From positions 1 to 57,637 of the forward strand of contig NZ_BDAY01000080.1 of assembly GCF_001612685.1 (NCBI RefSeq): a stretch of 57,637 nt of DNA. The letters are read 5' to 3'. The notes beneath the pieces were generated by a model. That model did no database searches. It saw only the letters and a list, made by a program, of their open reading frames with translations, and was not told where the DNA came from. A program made the position numbers and the translations under genes. The DNA comes from Nocardia altamirensis NBRC 108246. Lineage in GTDB: Bacteria > Actinomycetota > Actinomycetes > Mycobacteriales > Mycobacteriaceae. Below are positions 42,949 through 51,297 of this stretch, piece after piece (positions within the stretch are counted from its first letter, which is position 1; each line of letters starts with the position of its first letter).

Positions 42949-44010
42949 CTAGCTCGTGCCTGCGGGGAGCTGGCTCCAATCGATACCCAACTCGCCCTTG
43001 TCCGCCAGAATCGCCTCCCACCAGTCGCGGTGGTCGCGATACCAGGCGACCGTCGCGGCCATCTCGGGGGCGAACTCGCGGGTGGGTCGCCAACCGAGTT
43101 CGGTTTCCAGCTTCACCGGGTCGATGACGTAGCGGCGGTCGTGGTTCGGCCGGTCCGGGACATGCTCGATCCATTCCTCGGGAGCCAAGCCGAGTTCCGT
43201 CACCACGAGGGTGGCAATGTCGAGGTTGCTCACCTCGTGGCGGGCGCTGATATCGAAGATCGGCAGGAGGCCGGGATCGGTCGCGGCCGCAGCCGGAATC
43301 GGATCGAGTTCCGCATGCAGCACCCGGTGCACCGCGGCGCAGTGGTCGGCCACGTGCAGCCAATCCCTGGACTGCAGCCCGTCCCCGTACACCGGGATCT
43401 TGCGGCCGCGCAGGACGTTCGTGACCGCCAACGGGATCAGCTTCTCCGGCAGCTGGTACGGCCCGAAGTTGTTGGCGCAGTGCGTCAACCGGATGTTCAT
43501 GTCCGGATAGGTCGCCATGTAGGCGCGCACCATCTGATCGCCTGCGGCCTTCGCGGCGCTGTAAGGCGTCTTCGCGTTCAACGGGGACCGCTCGGTGAAC
43601 CACTGCGCGTCGGCGGGCAGCTCGCCGTACACCTCGATCGTCGACACGTGCAGATGCGACCGCACCGGATGCAGCCGACTGCATTCGAGCATCACCTGCG
43701 CGCCGAGCGCATTGGACCGCATGAACGCCGACGGCGCCAGGATCGCCCGGTCGTTGTGCGACTCGGCGGCGAAGTTCACCACATGGTCCGGCCGATACCG
43801 CCGATAGAGCGCGCTCATCGCCCCGAAGTCGGCGATATCGGTCTGCTCGAAGGTAATTCGGTCGCGCACCGGGTCGAGGTTGGCCCGGTTTCCGGCGACG
43901 CCGAGGTAATCGACCGCGATCACCTGCGCGTCGGGTTCCCACTCCAGCAACAGGTGCACATAGTTGGCGCCGATGAAGCCCGCGGCGCCGGTGACGAGAT
44001 AGACGGCCAT
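42949..44010 (-). CDS. dTDP-glucose 4,6-dehydratase-like SDR protein lacking the canonical Asp
   Basis: A 353-residue extended SDR with the RmlB layout: Rossmann VTGAAGFIGANY (6-17), AAESHNDRAI (81-90), STIEVYG (123-129), YSAAK (150-154) and NNFGPYQ. In dTDP-glucose dehydratases the 123-129 motif is STDEVYG, whose Asp and Glu do proton transfer. Here the Asp is Ile125 while Glu126, Tyr150 and Lys154 remain. Dehydratase activity may therefore be altered, for example epimerase, decarboxylase-like or non-catalytic. No sugar operon is adjacent. Fold confidence is high; activity is uncertain. Confidence 0.82.
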   Translation of the reverse strand: MAVYLVTGAAGFIGANYVHLLLEWEPDAQVIAVDYLGVAGNRANLDPVRDRITFEQTDIADFGAMSALYRRYRPDHVVNFAAESHNDRAILAPSAFMRSNALGAQVMLECSRLHPVRSHLHVSTIEVYGELPADAQWFTERSPLNAKTPYSAAKAAGDQMVRAYMATYPDMNIRLTHCANNFGPYQLPEKLIPLAVTNVLRGRKIPVYGDGLQSRDWLHVADHCAAVHRVLHAELDPIPAAAATDPGLLPIFDISARHEVSNLDIATLVVTELGLAPEEWIEHVPDRPNHDRRYVIDPVKLETELGWRPTREFAPEMAATVAWYRDHRDWWEAILADKGELGIDWSQLPAGTS

Positions 44011-44051
44011 GGTGGTTCACCCTATAGGCCTGCGTCGGTGCCGATCGGGCG

Positions 44052-44381
44052 CTACGGGAAGGTCAGCGGCTCCTGGATGTTGAAGGTGTAGAACTCGCTG
44101 CCGTACCAGTACAGGACGGCAAGCGACGCTTCCTGGGGCTCCACCCGGCAATACTCGAGATGGGTCATCGGGATGGATTGCCTGCCTGCGAGACAGACCC
44201 ACGGATTCTCCGAATCCGGATAGGGGCCATTGACCGCGAAACGCTGCCAGGAAATCGCGATTGTCTCCGGCCCATTCCACATCCAGTCCGGCCTTCCGAA
44301 TGTCCACCAGTAATAGCCGAATGAAGCCGTGAGCGCGAGAACCGTGGCAGCCATCGACGCCCTGACCAGCTTCAGCAGCAT
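44052..44381 (-). CDS. Small membrane-anchored hypothetical protein
   Basis: A 109-residue protein with a single N-terminal hydrophobic segment (ASMAATVLALTASFGYYWW) that may act as anchor or uncleaved signal. A Trp/Tyr-rich extracytoplasmic part with two cysteines (WVCLAGRQ and LEYCRVEP) follows. GAGGAG lies just before the ATG; the longer frame from 44504 lacks this. Family unknown. Confidence 0.65.
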   Translation of the reverse strand: MLLKLVRASMAATVLALTASFGYYWWTFGRPDWMWNGPETIAISWQRFAVNGPYPDSENPWVCLAGRQSIPMTHLEYCRVEPQEASLAVLYWYGSEFYTFNIQEPLTFP

Positions 44382-44557
44382 TGGACTCCTCGCGAGCAGT
44401 GGAATGGTTCGAAGAATCCTACGATGACGATCCGCGTTTTTCGGACCCCGTCGACCACCGTCCGCGTTGCGTTTATGGACAAATGTATTTCCGGCCGCCA
44501 CCAAAGCTATTGACAGGTCAGCGGTGCGCTGATGCCGCGACGAGCTACCCTGGAACC

Positions 44558-44719
44558 GTGGGCGTGATGGGCGAACTATTTCCCGGGCAGAAGCTGGCCG
44601 ACGAGGGCAGCGAGGACAGTGCTGGCGAGCAGCATCGTCCCCGCGTCGACCTCGACCTCGATGCCGGGGTCGTTCGGCTGCGGAGCGCGCCGGTCGAAGA
44701 ACCGGCAGACAACGACTGA
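44558..44719 (+). CDS. Small acidic protein, probable leaderless transcript
   Basis: A 53-residue acidic protein (MGVMGELFPGQKLADEGSED start, then VDLDLDAGVVRLRSAP). A -10-like TACCCT (44546-44551) sits six bases before GTG 44558, with no ribosome-binding site. This is the arrangement of leaderless actinobacterial transcripts. ATG 44567 is an alternative start. No family is recognised with certainty. Confidence 0.45.
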   Translation: MGVMGELFPGQKLADEGSEDSAGEQHRPRVDLDLDAGVVRLRSAPVEEPADND

Positions 44720-44735
44720 GTGACGGGGTTTCCCC

Positions 44736-45518
44736 TCAGCCGCGTTCATCCTTGATCGCCCGGACCACCTCGGCGATCCGGACGTTGATCAGCGACGTCA
44801 ATTGCCGCAGGTCCGCGGGCGCCGCGATCGGTGCCGACTGATCGGCGATGACATAGCGCCCGTCCTCGTCGAGATCACGCCAGTGCAGCCGGTGGCGGGC
44901 GATACCGCGCGGGCCGAACAGTGATCGGCCCTGCACCACCTCGATCGTGCCGAGACGCGTCACCGGATGCGCGAGGAATTCCGCCGAGCGGTCCCACGTC
45001 GTCCCACCCGCCACCGCGCGGACGATCGACTCACGGACCCGATAGTCCAGCTCGTCGTGCTCCGACGGCGCGATCAGCTCGACGTCCGACCGCTTGCCCG
45101 CGCACGCCGCAGGCAGGGCCGCCGCCACCACTTGAGCCAAATGCAGTGCCCCACACTCGGTTACCGTGAAACCGGCGCTGTGCCGCAACGTTTCCCCCGG
45201 TGCCTGCACCACCAGGCAGCCACGCTCACCGGACCGCGCCGCGAGCATCCGAATGCTGCAGGCGGGGTCGCCGGGGTCGCTGCCGCTGTGGCCGCGCACC
45301 TCGATCGCGATATCCGGCTCGGTCAACATCGCGAACAGTCCGCCGAGTGCTTCCTTCTCGTGGCGCCACCGTTCGCGGGTCTCGGCCTTCTCCTGCAGAA
45401 AAGCGCGGTAGCTCGGCGTCCGGCTGGTGAAGGTGAGCGGCGCAGGCAAGAAATCCTGGCGCACCCCCTCCCACAGCACGAGGAAATCCAGGTCGGTGAA
45501 CGTCCGCACGCAGGTCAT
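44736..45518 (-). CDS. EspG family ESX secretion-associated chaperone
   Basis: A 260-residue EspG-type protein. The N-terminus FTDLDFLVLWEGVRQDFLPA and a C-terminal GRYVIADQSAPIAAP region match the family, which binds PE/PPE-like substrates in the cytosol and keeps them soluble for type VII secretion. Its ATG overlaps the stop of the upstream substrate-like gene (ATGA), so the two are coupled. No ESX core genes (eccB-E) are in the window, so the secretion apparatus must lie elsewhere. Confidence 0.85.
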   Translation of the reverse strand: MTCVRTFTDLDFLVLWEGVRQDFLPAPLTFTSRTPSYRAFLQEKAETRERWRHEKEALGGLFAMLTEPDIAIEVRGHSGSDPGDPACSIRMLAARSGERGCLVVQAPGETLRHSAGFTVTECGALHLAQVVAAALPAACAGKRSDVELIAPSEHDELDYRVRESIVRAVAGGTTWDRSAEFLAHPVTRLGTIEVVQGRSLFGPRGIARHRLHWRDLDEDGRYVIADQSAPIAAPADLRQLTSLINVRIAEVVRAIKDERG

Positions 45519-46978
45519 TGCTGCAGCACAGCGTGGTACGCCACGGGATCGCCCCCGATCGCCTCGTCCATATTGTCTTCCGAGCTCAGGAATTCGGCCC
45601 GTTTGTGTTCCGGACGGCCGCCCATCATGCCTGCACCGCCGATCGGTGGCGCCATCCCCGGTATGCCCGGCGACATTGCTCCGGCCGTGCCTGCGGAGAC
45701 CACCGGCGTCGCCGGGGCGACTGCGGCGCGGGGGAACAGCTTTGCCGACTGCTGGACGAGGCTGCGCGGCGTCGGCCCGGGGCCGGGACCGCCGATCCCG
45801 CCCGCGGGTTTGCTCGGTTTGGCCGGGTCGAGCGCGGCCGAAGTGAGCGGCGGGAGAACCGGATTCGAGACAAGAGGTTGCGCTAGTTGGGTGCCCTGCT
45901 GCAGCAACGAACTAGCCTGGGAGAACAGGCGGTCCAGCGACGGTTCGGCCCGTTGGTCGGCCGTGGCCTCGGAGGTCGGCTTCGGTTCGCGGTCGGTCGT
46001 CTCGGTCGGACTCTGCTGAATCCGCATCTCCGGCGGGGTACTTCGCGCCTCGGGCAGGATCGGTATCGCGAGACTGGAGCCCGTCAACCCCGGCTCGTAG
46101 TGCTTCAACCAGGCGAGGATGGCGTCATTGACGATTTTGTCTTCCGCCGCACTGCCTGGTTCGGCGGGGCGCGGGCTGGTCGGCATCGCCACCTTGGTGT
46201 GCGCCAGCCAGCTCGACGCGTAGTTCAGGCTGCCCGCGACCTGTCGCATCGCACCGGACAGGGCGTCGACGTTGTCGCGGTAGGCATTTGCCGCGTCGAT
46301 GGCGGCGTTGATGGCTCTACCGGTCCATGCGCCCTTCTTCTCCATCTCCTGGAGCTGGCCGGCGAAGGTGGTGAAGGCGGTGTTCAACCGTTCGGCCATC
46401 CACCCCCAGGTTGCCGCGGCGTCCGTGGGCGGTTGGGGTTGCATGCCTGCGCCCGCGAGGTAGAACCACTTGACCGTCTGGCCGTAGGGGTTCTCCGCGT
46501 CGATCGGATTTGTGCCTGCGGGTTCGGGTTTGGGTGCGTCCCGGGGCGGCGTGCTCTTGCCTGCGACGGGCGCGGGCGGATAGGTGGCGCCACGCAGCTG
46601 CGCGCCGGACGCGATCCGGCCGATCGTGACTTTCCTGTCCTCCTCGGAATCGCGGAACAGTTTGCCCGCCACCACGAAGTGCTCGCTCATCGCGGTCAGA
46701 ATCGCCTTGTGCGCGACCAGAATTCGACCTAGGTCGTGTGCGGACTCGTCGTACCTCGCCGCGAGCGTCGTCGCGGAGTTCAGGTGGCCGTTGTCGCTGA
46801 ACCCGGTGTGTACCCGGATGTCGCTGAGTCGATCTTCGACCGCGAACACCGCATACAGCGCGTCGGCGGCATAGTCAGCCGCGGTGCGTGCCGCCTCCGG
46901 GTCGAGCCGCAGTTCACCCTCGCGCGCCCGGTGTGTCAGTCCGGGCCACGGGTTGACCGTCGAAGCGTCGCTGTCCAT
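45515..46978 (-). CDS. PPE/WXG-like type VII secretion substrate with Pro-rich C-terminus
   Basis: A 487-residue protein. An N-terminal helical part includes WMAERLNTAFTTFAGQLQEM and a WxG-type turn in KKGAWTGRAI, then long helices. The second half is low complexity, rich in Pro, Gly and Ala (GGIGGPGPGPTP and PGIPGMAPPIGGAGMMGG). The start at 46978 has AGGAG six bases upstream; an earlier start at 47029 is less likely. Coupling with espG strongly supports a secreted ESX substrate. The target compartment would be the envelope or outside. Confidence 0.75.
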   Translation of the reverse strand: MDSDASTVNPWPGLTHRAREGELRLDPEAARTAADYAADALYAVFAVEDRLSDIRVHTGFSDNGHLNSATTLAARYDESAHDLGRILVAHKAILTAMSEHFVVAGKLFRDSEEDRKVTIGRIASGAQLRGATYPPAPVAGKSTPPRDAPKPEPAGTNPIDAENPYGQTVKWFYLAGAGMQPQPPTDAAATWGWMAERLNTAFTTFAGQLQEMEKKGAWTGRAINAAIDAANAYRDNVDALSGAMRQVAGSLNYASSWLAHTKVAMPTSPRPAEPGSAAEDKIVNDAILAWLKHYEPGLTGSSLAIPILPEARSTPPEMRIQQSPTETTDREPKPTSEATADQRAEPSLDRLFSQASSLLQQGTQLAQPLVSNPVLPPLTSAALDPAKPSKPAGGIGGPGPGPTPRSLVQQSAKLFPRAAVAPATPVVSAGTAGAMSPGIPGMAPPIGGAGMMGGRPEHKRAEFLSSEDNMDEAIGGDPVAYHAVLQQ

Positions 46979-47086
46979 CCTCGACTCCTGAACTCTCGCA
47001 TTGTGCCGCCCCTCAATATCGGGCGTCACCCACGTGAATTCAATACGAGCCCGTCAATTCCGCATCCATCCCGAATAATCGAAAAA

Positions 47087-47821
47087 TCATCGAGTACCGC
47101 CGGGACCGAACCGCGCAACGGCATCGTCGACGATGGCGCTGAGGCGAGCGTGATGGGCGCCTTTCCAGTAGGCCTGGCCGCAGTCGACACACTGCGCGAA
47201 GGTGTCGTAGGTGCGCTCGGTCTCATCCGGAATCTGTTCGCGCACCGCAGCTTTGTCCGCGTCAGCGAGCCTGCCGTTGCAGGCCGTACAGCGAGTCCAC
47301 GGAGCCAGCGGTGGTGCGAAGCGAGACAGTACGTCATCGAGCTGCTCGGCCGGGCGATGGCTGTATATGTAAGCGCCCGCGAAGATCTCTCGACGGCGCA
47401 GCAGTCCGCGATCGCGCGACAGCAGCACGCGCTGCTCGGTCGCCGACCGCGTGGCCAATGCGGCATCGCCGATATCGGGGTTCTCGTACGCAGTGTCGAT
47501 CCCGAGCAGTCGCAGCCGCCGCGCCAACGTCCCGAGGTGAATATCGAGCAGAAGGCGCAGTGGCTCAGTCGTATTCAGCGGGCGAACCAAGCCGCGCACC
47601 TCGACCGCCTCGCCATCGGACGGAATGTGCGACCGACCCGAGGGTCGCCCGTCGACCAGCAGCGCGCCGACCTCGGTGAGTGGTACCCCGAGTGACTCGA
47701 CGACGTGTCCGAGGGTCGACATCCCGTCGGTCCGAACGGCGGTCGGCCCACCGCGCAGCGCGGCAGCGACGAACACATGCAGGTCGGGTGCGAAACCGAC
47801 CGCTATCTCCCCAGCGTTCAC
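47087..47821 (-). CDS. Mut7-C RNase-domain protein with N-terminal ubiquitin-like domain
   Basis: A 244-residue protein. The N-terminal ~85 residues form a ubiquitin-like (ThiS/MoaD-like) domain. Then comes the PIN-fold Mut7-C domain with LLLDIHLGTLARRLRLLGID and acidic DIGDAALA, VLLSRDRGLL. A C-terminal zinc ribbon follows: CTACNG and CVDCGQAYWKGAHH. The family is a putative nuclease of unknown target. It starts with GTG and is monocistronic. Confidence 0.88.
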   Translation of the reverse strand: MNAGEIAVGFAPDLHVFVAAALRGGPTAVRTDGMSTLGHVVESLGVPLTEVGALLVDGRPSGRSHIPSDGEAVEVRGLVRPLNTTEPLRLLLDIHLGTLARRLRLLGIDTAYENPDIGDAALATRSATEQRVLLSRDRGLLRRREIFAGAYIYSHRPAEQLDDVLSRFAPPLAPWTRCTACNGRLADADKAAVREQIPDETERTYDTFAQCVDCGQAYWKGAHHARLSAIVDDAVARFGPGGTR

Positions 47822-47863
47822 CCGGCAAGCATGACAGGAGAACCCGGAGCGGCCGTCGTGTTG

Positions 47864-48601
47864 CTAGTCCTGGAAGCGGCAGGCGCCTGCGTAGGGCATT
47901 GTTGCCATGGGGGATTCGACTACGCCGGTGCCGTAGGTGGAGGCGTGGATGACCTTGCCGTCGCCTGCGTAGATGGCGGAGTGGCCGCCGCCGTAGAACG
48001 ACACTACGTCGCCGGGGCGCAGGTCCTCCTGCGCGACAGGGGTTCCGGCGGCGAGCTGGTCGTAGCTGGTGCGCGGCACCGAGACGCCTGCTTGCTCGTA
48101 GGACCACTGGACCAGGCCCGAGCAGTCGAAGGCGTCGGGGCCTGCTGAGCCGCCGCTGTAGTTGGCGCCGAGCTTGGCGCGGGCCGCGTCGACCGCCACC
48201 TCGCCGGTCGACTTGTGCGGAGCGAGCTTGGGCTGCACGGGTGTTGGTGACTTGAAGCCGGGAATCCCTGTCAGGCCGAGCTTTTCGAGGCCTGGGAGGT
48301 CTGGGAGCGCGAAGCTGATTCCGGGAGCGGAGAACTCGACCGGTGCGGGAGCTGCGGGTTCCGCGCTCTCCTGCTGCGGTATCGAGACCGGCATTCCGGG
48401 AATGCCTGCGGGGATGGCGATTTCGATCGGCACTTCGATGTTTCCGAGGCCGGGGACGGTGACCGTCTGTGCCGAAGCCTCTCCTGCGGTACAGAGCAGG
48501 GCGCCGAGTGCGGCGCCGAGGACAACTCCTGCGGCAAGTGCCCACCAGAGCAGCTGCTGCAGGAAGCGGGTAGTTCGGGGTTCGTCGTTCTTCGAAGCCA
48601 T
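47864..48601 (-). CDS. NlpC/P60 peptidoglycan endopeptidase (exported)
   Basis: A 245-residue exported wall hydrolase. A transmembrane signal (LLWWALAAGVVLGAALGALL) is followed by a Pro/Gly-rich linker (IPAGIPGMPVSIP) and a C-terminal NlpC/P60 domain. Catalytic residues are Cys160 (AFDCSGLVQWSY), His207 (GGHSAIYAG) and His219 (VIHAST). It should cut D-Glu-mDAP links and is similar in organisation to RipA/RipC-type cell-separation enzymes. A structured leader upstream suggests post-transcriptional control. Confidence 0.9.
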   Translation of the reverse strand: MASKNDEPRTTRFLQQLLWWALAAGVVLGAALGALLCTAGEASAQTVTVPGLGNIEVPIEIAIPAGIPGMPVSIPQQESAEPAAPAPVEFSAPGISFALPDLPGLEKLGLTGIPGFKSPTPVQPKLAPHKSTGEVAVDAARAKLGANYSGGSAGPDAFDCSGLVQWSYEQAGVSVPRTSYDQLAAGTPVAQEDLRPGDVVSFYGGGHSAIYAGDGKVIHASTYGTGVVESPMATMPYAGACRFQD

Positions 48602-48969
48602 GATCAGGTCCTCCGATGGTCATATCGAAGGCCTTGGCGGGCCACGCAACGCCGCACCGATGGCGAACCGGACTTCACCAAAGTCTTCGAATAGATTCGA
48701 GAACATCACGGTGAGCTGTCAGTCCAAGCCGGATCCGATTTCCCATCATTCGACACAAACCCGGTGAAACATATTCAGACACACGCTAAAACAATAACAA
48801 AACGATAACGCCTTGCGTTATTGATGGCGAAAACCCTTGTTGACCTGGGGATATGGCGATAATAATTTCCGCCGTATTTCACGGGTGGAGTCCGTTGCGG
48901 CCCCGGCCATTCCGGCTCCGACCTGCGCCGAGCACCGCAAAACACCTGTTGAACGGCGATTTTCGCCGG
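48602..48969 (-). promoter_or_regulatory. Structured 5' leader and AT-rich promoter region of the NlpC/P60 gene
   Basis: The 368-bp gap carries no gene. On the minus strand, at 48725-48670, GGACT...AGTCC encloses a GACAGC internal loop, TCACC/GGTGA and an apical CGAAT-CT-ATTCG hairpin. This nested form, upstream of a wall hydrolase, resembles actinobacterial ydaO-type (c-di-AMP) riboswitches, but I cannot match the full consensus. An ATAACGC-N3-GCGTTAT palindrome at 48805-48821 lies in the AT-rich promoter area. Helices are seen; riboswitch identity is speculative. Confidence 0.4.
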
Positions 48970-49878
48970 TTATGGGGCAGCGCCGTCGATACCAGGCAGC
49001 GCGTCGTGGCTGCGTAAGGCGTCGAGCACCACGTTGACGGCGGCCCGAGGGGGCACCCCGCGCCGGATCGCCGCGGTGATCGTGCGGGTGACCGGACCGG
49101 CGAGCTCCCTGGTCGTCACGCGGTAACGCGGATCGACGGCAAGGCCGGGCAGCAGCGCGATCGACAGCCCCGCCTCGACGTGCTGCAAGGTCATCATGTA
49201 ATTGCTGAAGCGGCAGACCACTTTCGGCTCGAAACCCGATTCCCGGCAAAGCCGAGTCGCCAAGGTCGCCATGTAGGACTTGGGCATATCGAACGCCCAC
49301 GGCTCGTCGGCGTAGGCGGCGAGTTCGGCGGGCCCGCGCGCGGACCGTCCCGGCGGCAGCACGAGCACGATGGGATCGGTGGCCAGCGGCACGATGTCGA
49401 CGTCGGGACCGAGCGGCTGTTCGACGAAATCGGTGGTGGTGATGATGACGTCGACATCGCCGACCCGCAGCGCCGGCATGCTTTCGTGCGGTTCCAGCTC
49501 GTGCAGTTCGATATCGAGGTGCGGATGCGCCTGCGCGAGCCTGGTCACCGCGGGCACGCAGAGGGAGTGGATGGCGCTCTGGAAGGCGCCGAGCCGGACC
49601 AGGCCGACGGGTTCCGCACCGAGGCTGCGCAATTCGGCTTCGACGCTGCCCATGTGGTCGAGGATCGCCCTGGCCCGCCGGGCCAGGATCAGCCCGGCGG
49701 GCGTGAGCCTGACCCGGCGGCCGGTGCGTTCCAGCAGCCTGGTGTGTGTTTCGGCCTCGAGCACCGCCAGCTGCTGGGACACGCTGGATGCGCTCAGGTT
49801 GGCCGCCTGCGCGACCGCACGGACGGTGCCAAGGGAATCGAGCTGGCTGAGCAAACGTAGTCGCCACGGGTTGAGCAT
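48970..49878 (-). CDS. dgdR: LysR family regulator, probable DgdR
   Basis: A 302-residue LysR protein. The HTH spans RLRLLSQLDSLGTVRAVAQA through SASSVSQQLAVLEAETHTRL, followed by the effector-binding domain. It is divergent, with 85 bases between starts, from a gene closely resembling 2,2-dialkylglycine decarboxylase. In Burkholderia the dgdR repressor gene is divergent from dgdA in the same way. The name rests on this context plus family, not on strong sequence identity. Confidence 0.78.
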   Translation of the reverse strand: MLNPWRLRLLSQLDSLGTVRAVAQAANLSASSVSQQLAVLEAETHTRLLERTGRRVRLTPAGLILARRARAILDHMGSVEAELRSLGAEPVGLVRLGAFQSAIHSLCVPAVTRLAQAHPHLDIELHELEPHESMPALRVGDVDVIITTTDFVEQPLGPDVDIVPLATDPIVLVLPPGRSARGPAELAAYADEPWAFDMPKSYMATLATRLCRESGFEPKVVCRFSNYMMTLQHVEAGLSIALLPGLAVDPRYRVTTRELAGPVTRTITAAIRRGVPPRAAVNVVLDALRSHDALPGIDGAAP

Positions 49879-49963
49879 GGGTCGATTGTTGTGCGGTTTT
49901 GCCGAACAGTACAGCCGGAATTGTGTGATGGACGTGATGCTCGGGCCGCCTTACCGTCGAGAC

Positions 49964-51289
49964 ATGGCTTTCTCCACTGCGGCACCGCTGTCCACCGCGG
50001 ACTTCTGGGCCGACGCCGACCGGCACCTGGTCCGCTACGCCGGCGCGGGCACCTTCACTCCCGAGATCATCGCCCGTGCCGCAGGCAGCTTCCTGTACAC
50101 CGAAAGCGGCAGGGAGATACTGGATTTCACCTCGGGTCAGATGAGCGCGATTCTCGGCCACGCACATCCGGAGATCGTCGCGACGGTGCGGCGGCAGGTC
50201 GGTGAACTGGACCACCTCTTCAGCGGCATGCTCAGCCGCCCTGTCGTCGATCTGGCCCGCAGGCTGGCGGCGACGGTGCCTGCGCCGTTGGAGAAGGTGC
50301 TGCTGCTGACCACCGGCGCCGAATCCAACGAGGCCGCGCTGCGAATGGCCAAGCTCGTCACCGGTAAGCACGAGATCGTGTCCTTCGCCCGCTCCTGGCA
50401 CGGCATGACGCAGGCGGCGGCGAGCGCGACCTACAGCGCGGGTCGCAAGGGCTACGGCCCTGCCGCGCCAGGGAACTTCGCGATTCCGGTGCCGAGTGCG
50501 TTCCGGCCCGACTTCACCACCGCCGGTGGTGATTTCGACTGGCGCCGCCAGCTCGACCTCGCGTTCGAGCTGATCGACGCCCAGTCGGTCGGTAGCCTGG
50601 CCGCCTGCCTGGTCGAGCCGATCCTGAGCTCCGGTGGCGTCGTCGAACCGCCGCCGGGATACTTCGCCGCGCTCCAGCAGAAGTGCCGCGACCGCGGCAT
50701 GCTGCTGATCCTCGACGAAGCGCAAACGGGCCTGTGCCGCACCGGAACCTGGTACGCGTTCGAACGCGACGGCGTGGTGCCCGACATCCTCACCCTGTCC
50801 AAGACGCTCGGTGCCGGGCTGCCGCTGGCGGCCGTGCTCACCAGCGCGGAGATCGAGCAGGCCGCGCACGAGCGCGGCTATCTGTTCTTCACCACGCACG
50901 TGTCGGATCCGCTGGTGGCCGCGGTCGGCAACACCGTGCTCGACGTGCTCATCCGAGACCGGCTCGACGAGCGTGCCGCCGAGCTCGGTGGTCTACTGCG
51001 CCAAGGACTTACCGACATCGCCGAGCGGCATGACGTGGTCGCCGACATCCGGGGTCGTGGCCTGCTCGCCGGTCTGCAACTGCACGAAACGGCAAGGGGC
51101 TCCGATGAACTCGGTGCGCTGATCACCCGCCGCTGTCTGGAGTTGGGCCTGCACATGAATATCGTGCAGCTGCCAGGCATGGGCGGTGTCTTCCGGATCG
51201 CCCCTGCGCTGACCGCAACGGAGGGGGAGCTGTCGCTCGGCCTGTCCATCCTCGACGACGCGATAGGTTACGCGTCGGCGCGCCTCTGA
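49964..51289 (+). CDS. dgdA: 2,2-Dialkylglycine decarboxylase (PLP, class III aminotransferase fold)
   Basis: A 441-residue class III PLP enzyme that converts dialkylglycines (such as 2-aminoisobutyrate) plus pyruvate to ketone, CO2 and alanine. Residues matching the known Burkholderia enzyme's active site are Gln59 (TSGQM), Trp145 and Met148 (SWHGM), Ser222 (LSSGG), Schiff-base Lys280 (LTLSKTLGAG) and Arg411 (GVFRIAP). The C-terminal NIVQLPGMGGVFRIAPALT is a strong family marker. ATG 49964 gives MAFSTAAPL; a GTG/ATG near 49928 is possible. Confidence 0.85.
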   Translation: MAFSTAAPLSTADFWADADRHLVRYAGAGTFTPEIIARAAGSFLYTESGREILDFTSGQMSAILGHAHPEIVATVRRQVGELDHLFSGMLSRPVVDLARRLAATVPAPLEKVLLLTTGAESNEAALRMAKLVTGKHEIVSFARSWHGMTQAAASATYSAGRKGYGPAAPGNFAIPVPSAFRPDFTTAGGDFDWRRQLDLAFELIDAQSVGSLAACLVEPILSSGGVVEPPPGYFAALQQKCRDRGMLLILDEAQTGLCRTGTWYAFERDGVVPDILTLSKTLGAGLPLAAVLTSAEIEQAAHERGYLFFTTHVSDPLVAAVGNTVLDVLIRDRLDERAAELGGLLRQGLTDIAERHDVVADIRGRGLLAGLQLHETARGSDELGALITRRCLELGLHMNIVQLPGMGGVFRIAPALTATEGELSLGLSILDDAIGYASARL

Positions 51290-51297
51290 CGCGCTGG

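Noticed and set aside
43844..44010. Possible rml (dTDP-rhamnose) cluster around the dehydratase-like gene
   Set aside because: No rmlA, rmlC or rmlD-like gene is adjacent, and the catalytic Asp is replaced, so the rhamnose pathway is not supported.
48818..50899. 693-codon minus-strand open frame
   Set aside because: It runs antisense to dgdA and out of frame with dgdR, with Arg/Gln-rich shadow-like product and no ribosome-binding site.
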